Source of the DNA: Acidobacteriota bacterium
GTDB taxonomy: Bacteria > Acidobacteriota > Vicinamibacteria > Marinacidobacterales > Marinacidobacteraceae
NCBI GenBank assembly: GCA_022820545.1
Contig: JAJEFG010000046.1
Span: 56,973 to 120,972 of the forward strand
Reading direction: 5' to 3'
Length of the DNA stretch: 64,000 nt
Shown here piece after piece: positions 60,457 through 64,000 of the stretch (its first letter is position 1; every line of letters begins with the position of its first letter). Below the pieces are notes generated by a model that was not told the origin of the DNA, did no database searches, and worked only from the letters and a program-made list of their open reading frames with translations. Made by a program: the position numbers and the translations under genes.

Positions 60457-61359
60457 CTACCGCGTTCGGCAGCGGCCGCGGTCGTCGCAGCGCAGCGTGA
60501 CCGGGGTGCAGCCGGGGACGGTGGCGCGGAGCGTCAGTTCGTCGAACCAGGCTAGCGAGAGGGTCTGCTCGAGTCCCCCGTCCGTCTCCTCGAACTCGAG
60601 ACCGTGGGCGAACATCACCGGGACCAGGTTGTAGGCCTCGCCGATCCTCCCATGGGGCAGTTGCTGGTACGCGTCCACCAGGCGGAGTTCCGCATCGGTT
60701 CCCGGAGACCGCAGCACGAGGTCCGCCGACCGGAAGTCGCTGCCGAGGTCGCCGAACCAGTTGTCCCCCAGCGCGCCACCGTCGCCGCGGCGGGCCCCCG
60801 CCCGCAGCCGTAGGGAGAGGCCGCCGCAGTCCGCCGGTTCCGCCGGGCGGGGATCCGCCAGCCGGAGGCGGACGGGCTCCGACTCCAGCCGGAACGACAG
60901 CCCGAGGAGCTCCGGCAGGCCCTCCGCGGGCGCTTCGAGGTGGACCGTGTAGACCGCCGGTTCCGCCTCCGCCGATTCGAGCGCCCGGAGTCTGAGCAGG
61001 TCGGGTTCCTGCCGGGCTTCCACCGTCAACTCGGCCGGGACCGACAGGACCGTGGCCGGGGCGTCGGTCACGACCCGGACCGGGATTCCGGTCCAGGCGG
61101 GGTTGTCGACCGCCTCGCCGAGGTCTCCGTCCGCCATCACGGGAATCGCGAACTCCGTTCCCGGGTGGAGGGTCAGGGCGCTCCCCGGAGCGGGCAGGAC
61201 ACCTCCGAAACCCACCGGAATTGCGTCCGGGTCCGGCACCGGCGCCGGCGGGGGTGGTTCGGGCGGCGGCGGGGGTGGAGTCGGCGTGATCGGGGAATCG
61301 TCCCCACACCCGGCAAGGCCCAGCAGGACGAGCAGCGACCCTGCCCGGAGCCGCCTCAC
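60457..61359 (-). CDS. Lipoprotein of unknown function with Pro-rich linker
   Basis: 300 aa from GTG 61359, overlapping the protease stop by 4 nt (GTGA); the track start at 61584 lies in the protease gene. Signal GSLLVLLGLAGC with a clear lipobox, then the linker PTPPPPPPEPPPPAPVPDP. Two beta-rich segments follow (about residues 45-140 and 150-300), the second holding GALGDNWFGDLGSDFRSADLVLRSPGT and a disulfide-likely GCTPVTLRCDDRGRC. Coupling with a matrixin-like protease suggests a surface partner. No family was recognised. Confidence 0.7.
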   Translation of the reverse strand: MRRLRAGSLLVLLGLAGCGDDSPITPTPPPPPPEPPPPAPVPDPDAIPVGFGGVLPAPGSALTLHPGTEFAIPVMADGDLGEAVDNPAWTGIPVRVVTDAPATVLSVPAELTVEARQEPDLLRLRALESAEAEPAVYTVHLEAPAEGLPELLGLSFRLESEPVRLRLADPRPAEPADCGGLSLRLRAGARRGDGGALGDNWFGDLGSDFRSADLVLRSPGTDAELRLVDAYQQLPHGRIGEAYNLVPVMFAHGLEFEETDGGLEQTLSLAWFDELTLRATVPGCTPVTLRCDDRGRCRTR

Positions 61360-62459
61360 GGGCCCGCCTCCCGGCGCCGGTCGCGGGCGGGATGGACCGT
61401 GATGTCCGGGGCCCGGGTGATCTCGCCGCGCCGGATCTCGAACCAGCGCTGCTCGTGCTGGAGTTCGAGCGAGCCGGCGGCCGCCGCGTCGGCGATGAAC
61501 GAGTGGGCGAGGATCTGGTGCAGCGGGCGGATCCAGAAGTGGCGGAACCCGGGCTCGAGGCCCTCCAGGAGGAACTGGCCCCACGAGTCGGTGAACGCCC
61601 CCGCTCCGAAGACCGCCCCGTCCGCCGCGTAGGTGACGCTCTGGACGTAGACGAAGGGCGCCGGCTCACCGTCCGCGAGCAGCACCCGGCCGGTGAGCGC
61701 GCCGCGGGACTCGACGAACCCCCGCGCGGGATAGAGAAGCGACGCCCCCACCGCGTCGTCCGGCTCCAGGACGACGGTACGGATGGTGCCGTAGGACATC
61801 CGGGGGTGGGGCTGGAGGCGGGTGACGCCGTCCGGGAAGTGCCCCGGCGGCCGCTCCACCGCGCCGGGCCGGGCGAGCCACGTCGGATTCATGGCGCTGT
61901 GGGCGAGACCGAGGCAGTGCCCGATCTCGTGCATCACCGTCCGCGCGAGATAGTCCAGGAGTTCCTCGAACGCGGTCGGTCCGTCGAGGGACCGGCCCTC
62001 GAGGTAGTCCGGGCTGAAGTGGATGTCGCAGCCGGTCACCCGGCCGCGGGTGTACTGCACGTCCGCCGTGGCGAACGGCCCGCCGGCGACGATGTCGAGC
62101 GAGGAGAAACCGATGGTGTTGATCCCGTCGCCCATCCGGCCCTGCTCGGCCGCAACCGTCTCCTCCTCCAGCACGATCTCGAGATCGGCCGTCTCGATCT
62201 CGGTCCAGGCGCGGATTCCGCGCTCCGCGCTCTCACGCCAGAGCGCGGCGTCGAATCCCGGGATGTCGGGCAGGTTCCCGTTCTCGAGGAGCCGGAAGCG
62301 CAGCGGAAACGCCGAGGCGTCCCAGCGGATCGCCCCCGCCACGGAAGCGATCCGGTGCAGCCCCCCGTGGCGTGCGAAGAACCGGTAGCCGTTCGCCGGG
62401 GTGGCCGCCCAGGAGGCCGCGAGGAGCGTGAGGAGGATTCCCGTCCAGCCGCGGCGCAT
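61356..62459 (-). CDS. Matrixin-like zinc metalloprotease (M10-type), exported
   Basis: 367 aa from the ATG at 62459; the track's ATG at 62477 adds six residues. Signal peptide GILLTLLAASWAATPANG. The zinc site is HEIGHCLGLAHS (HE-x2-H-x2-G-x2-H) with a Met-turn in HPRMSYGTI. SAMNPTW also fits. A C-terminal carboxypeptidase-regulatory-like beta domain (GRVLLADGEPAPFVYVQSV to FLLEGLEPG) follows. No prodomain Cys switch is visible. It probably works outside the cytoplasm together with the coupled lipoprotein. Confidence 0.88.
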   Translation of the reverse strand: MRRGWTGILLTLLAASWAATPANGYRFFARHGGLHRIASVAGAIRWDASAFPLRFRLLENGNLPDIPGFDAALWRESAERGIRAWTEIETADLEIVLEEETVAAEQGRMGDGINTIGFSSLDIVAGGPFATADVQYTRGRVTGCDIHFSPDYLEGRSLDGPTAFEELLDYLARTVMHEIGHCLGLAHSAMNPTWLARPGAVERPPGHFPDGVTRLQPHPRMSYGTIRTVVLEPDDAVGASLLYPARGFVESRGALTGRVLLADGEPAPFVYVQSVTYAADGAVFGAGAFTDSWGQFLLEGLEPGFRHFWIRPLHQILAHSFIADAAAAGSLELQHEQRWFEIRRGEITRAPDITVHPARDRRREAGP

Positions 62460-62505
62460 GGTCCCGCAGTATCGCATCGCCCGCCGCCACTAGACTCCGC
62501 CGCCG

Positions 62506-63174
62506 ATGACGACCGAGGAGGGACCGTGGGCTGCCGGTCCGGAGGGGCAGCCCGACTGGTCCGCGGCGACCCGCCACCTGTCCGATCGTGACCCGGTTCT
62601 CGGCGCCCTGATCCAGCGGATCGGCCCCTGCACCCTCGCCCCCCGTCCCAACGTGTTCGGGACGCTCGTGGGCGCCATCGTGGCCCAGCAGATCTCGGCG
62701 GCGGCGGCCCGCTCGATCCACAAGCGTCTCTGGGCGTTGACCCGGGGACAACCCCCGGGGCCGCGGGACATCCTGAAGCGGCGGGAGGCGACCCTCCGGC
62801 GGGTCGGGCTTTCGCGGCAGAAGATCGCCTACCTGCGCGACCTCGCCGCGCGCGTCGACAGCGGGGAGCTGGATCTCCGCGCGCTCGAAGCCATGGAGGA
62901 CGATGCGGTGCGCGCCGCGCTGACGGCGGTCAAGGGGATCGGCGACTGGACCGCCGACATGCACCTCATCTTCACGCAGAACCGGCCGGACGTCTTCGCG
63001 CCGGGGGATGCCGCGGTGCTGTTCGCGATGCGGGATCTCTACGGGCTGCCGGAGGATGCGCCGCCCGCGGAATACGCGCGGATCAGCGACCGCTGGCGGC
63101 CGTTCCGGAGCATCGGCGTCTGGTACATGTACGAGCACATCCACGCGCTGCGGGAGGCGCGGCGGGCGGACTAG
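62506..63174 (+). CDS. DNA-3-methyladenine glycosylase, AlkA/HhH-GPD type
   Basis: 222 aa. HhH-GPD features: FGTLVGAIVAQQISAAAARSIHKRL, the helix-hairpin-helix ALTAVKGIGDWTADMHLIF and the catalytic Asp region RPDVFAPGDAAVLFAM. It excises alkylated bases from DNA. The short size without an N-terminal AlkA domain matches the Mag1/AlkA-short group. It has no obvious link to the neighbouring CDGSH gene, which starts 10 bp after its stop. Confidence 0.88.
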   Translation: MTTEEGPWAAGPEGQPDWSAATRHLSDRDPVLGALIQRIGPCTLAPRPNVFGTLVGAIVAQQISAAAARSIHKRLWALTRGQPPGPRDILKRREATLRRVGLSRQKIAYLRDLAARVDSGELDLRALEAMEDDAVRAALTAVKGIGDWTADMHLIFTQNRPDVFAPGDAAVLFAMRDLYGLPEDAPPAEYARISDRWRPFRSIGVWYMYEHIHALREARRAD

Positions 63175-63184
63175 AGTTCGGCAA

Positions 63185-63877
63185 ATGAACAGTCAGGTGC
63201 GCCACTACCGAGGCAATCGGGCTTCGGTGACATTCGATACCCACCGCTGCATCCATTCCGAGGTCTGTGTGCGCGGGTTGCCGCAGGTATTCGACGTCTC
63301 GCGCCGTCCCTGGATCCTTCCCGACGAGGCCGATCCGAAGCGCCTCGAGCGGGTCGTGCTGGGCTGTCCCACCGGGGCGCTCCGCATGGCGCCCCCCACC
63401 GACCGGAAGGTGGAGAAGGGCGCCGCCGCGGCCGCGACCGTCCTGCCCGAGGAACCGCGAAAGAAGAACTCCGCCTCCATCACTCCGGATGGGCCGTACT
63501 ACGTCCGCGGCGACCTCGAGGTCGAGGAGACGCCGGGGGCGGAGGTCGTGAAGGACACGCGGGTCGCGTTCTGCCGGTGCGGGCATTCGGAGAACAAGCC
63601 TCTCTGCGACGAGTCGCACGCGCGCGTGGGATTCCGCTGCGAAGCGGCGGTCACCCCGGGCTCCGAACCGGCGCCGCCGGTCGCCGACGAGGCGGCCCCG
63701 GTGCGTTTCACGCCCTTCCCGAACGGCCCGCTGGCCTTCCGCGGCCCCCTCACCATCTCGGGCCGCGGGGGCGCGCGGGTCACCCTCGACCAGGGGAAGC
63801 TCTGCCGGTGCGGGCATTCGAAGAACCGGCCGTTTTGTGACGGGTCGCACCGGGAGGCGGGGTTCAGGGCGCCGTAG
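63185..63877 (+). CDS. Fe-S protein with divergent ferredoxin-like and two CDGSH domains
   Basis: 230 aa from the ATG at 63185 (track start is in the glycosylase gene). Residues about 1-70: single-cluster ferredoxin-like domain (Fer4_19 type) with RCIHSEVCVRGLPQVF and LGCPTGAL. Residues about 120-150: CDGSH-type motif CRCGHSENKPLCDESH, with Glu in place of Gly. Residues 200-228: canonical CRCGHSKNRPFCDGSH. CDGSH clusters are [2Fe-2S] with one His ligand. A redox or cluster-transfer role is likely, although partners are unknown. Confidence 0.88.
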   Translation: MNSQVRHYRGNRASVTFDTHRCIHSEVCVRGLPQVFDVSRRPWILPDEADPKRLERVVLGCPTGALRMAPPTDRKVEKGAAAAATVLPEEPRKKNSASITPDGPYYVRGDLEVEETPGAEVVKDTRVAFCRCGHSENKPLCDESHARVGFRCEAAVTPGSEPAPPVADEAAPVRFTPFPNGPLAFRGPLTISGRGGARVTLDQGKLCRCGHSKNRPFCDGSHREAGFRAP

Positions 63878-63912
63878 GACGCGCCGAGGGGGTGGGCGGG
63901 CTTTACGACGTG

Positions 63913-63960
63913 CGCGGTGCGGGGCACCGCGGTGCCCGGGTGGAGACCCGCGGTCCAATC
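63913..63960 (+). repeat. Two-hairpin interspersed repeat, diverged type 2, copy M
   Basis: Left hairpin CGCGGTGC-GGG-GCACCGCG. The core is diverged (CCGGGT-GGAG-ACCC) and the tail is GGTCCAATC instead of GTTCCAAGC. It lies after the CDGSH gene; nothing else was recognised to the window end. Confidence 0.6.
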
Positions 63961-64000
63961 CGGTGTGTGGCGTCCCCGGGTGGGGGGCGTGGCGACCTGG

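Overview
The window is about 64 kb of very GC-rich bacterial chromosome that is densely coded and mostly single-copy. No rRNA, tRNA, prophage, transposase or CRISPR array was recognised. Two Oar-like TonB-dependent receptors with N-terminal carboxypeptidase-regulatory folds show a Gram-negative organism. Many secreted peptidases and amidohydrolases, a cytochrome c/copper monooxygenase/TPR fusion and a SufBCDSUT operon with an Rrf2 regulator suggest a heterotroph. This mix is typical of Acidobacteriota, with Gemmatimonadota as the main alternative; this is inference, because no marker gene is present. Most lines of the ORF track are antisense shadows caused by high GC, and several long ORFs fuse a shadow to a real gene. 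Starts were therefore re-chosen from ribosome sites, signal peptides and 4-nt overlaps.

Layout. 1-8.1 kb: a truncated BNR-repeat protein, two DUF3526 ABC permeases without an ATPase, a D-aminoacylase-like amidohydrolase, an AbrB/PIN toxin-antitoxin pair and a DUF2177 membrane protein. 8.3-16.6 kb: TonB receptor, DUF2911 protein, thioesterase, prolyl oligopeptidase and Tat-exported amidase. 16.9-18.9 kb: divergent ARPP-1 protein and NrtR-like Nudix regulator around overlapping palindromes. 19.0-24.8 kb: a DUF433 antitoxin with a possible toxin remnant, then a minus-strand six-gene operon (membrane protein, glutamine-synthetase-like ligase, P450, acetoacetate-decarboxylase-like enzyme, LigB-type ring-cleavage dioxygenase, small unknown protein). 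24.9-35.5 kb: plus-strand genes for an S41-like peptidase, a HGSNAT-like acyltransferase, the cytochrome c/monooxygenase/TPR protein, an M24 peptidase, a HigA antitoxin, a class IV aminotransferase, an enoyl-CoA hydratase and an ADP-forming acyl-CoA synthetase. 35.5-46.8 kb: a minus-strand set of TonB receptor, TPR protein, DUF885 protein and three tandem gamma-glutamyltransferase paralogs, which looks like a peptide uptake and breakdown unit. 47.2-54.0 kb: S9 peptidase, second P450, FAH-family hydrolase plus PuuD-like amidotransferase, DUF2335 protein, Phd/PIN module and a 109-aa unknown protein behind a strongly structured leader. 54.2-60.2 kb: the suf operon with an IscR-type-1-like box upstream. 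60.4-63.9 kb: lipoprotein, matrixin-like protease, AlkA-type glycosylase and a double-CDGSH iron-sulfur protein.

A repeat family of two consecutive hairpins is scattered through the window (13 copies found by eye). The arms differ between copies but stay complementary, and some copies occur as ordered pairs about 40 bp apart. This family, the NrtR/ARPP-1 locus, the glutamine-synthetase/P450/LigB operon and the Ser-type GGT trio are the most interesting parts of the window.
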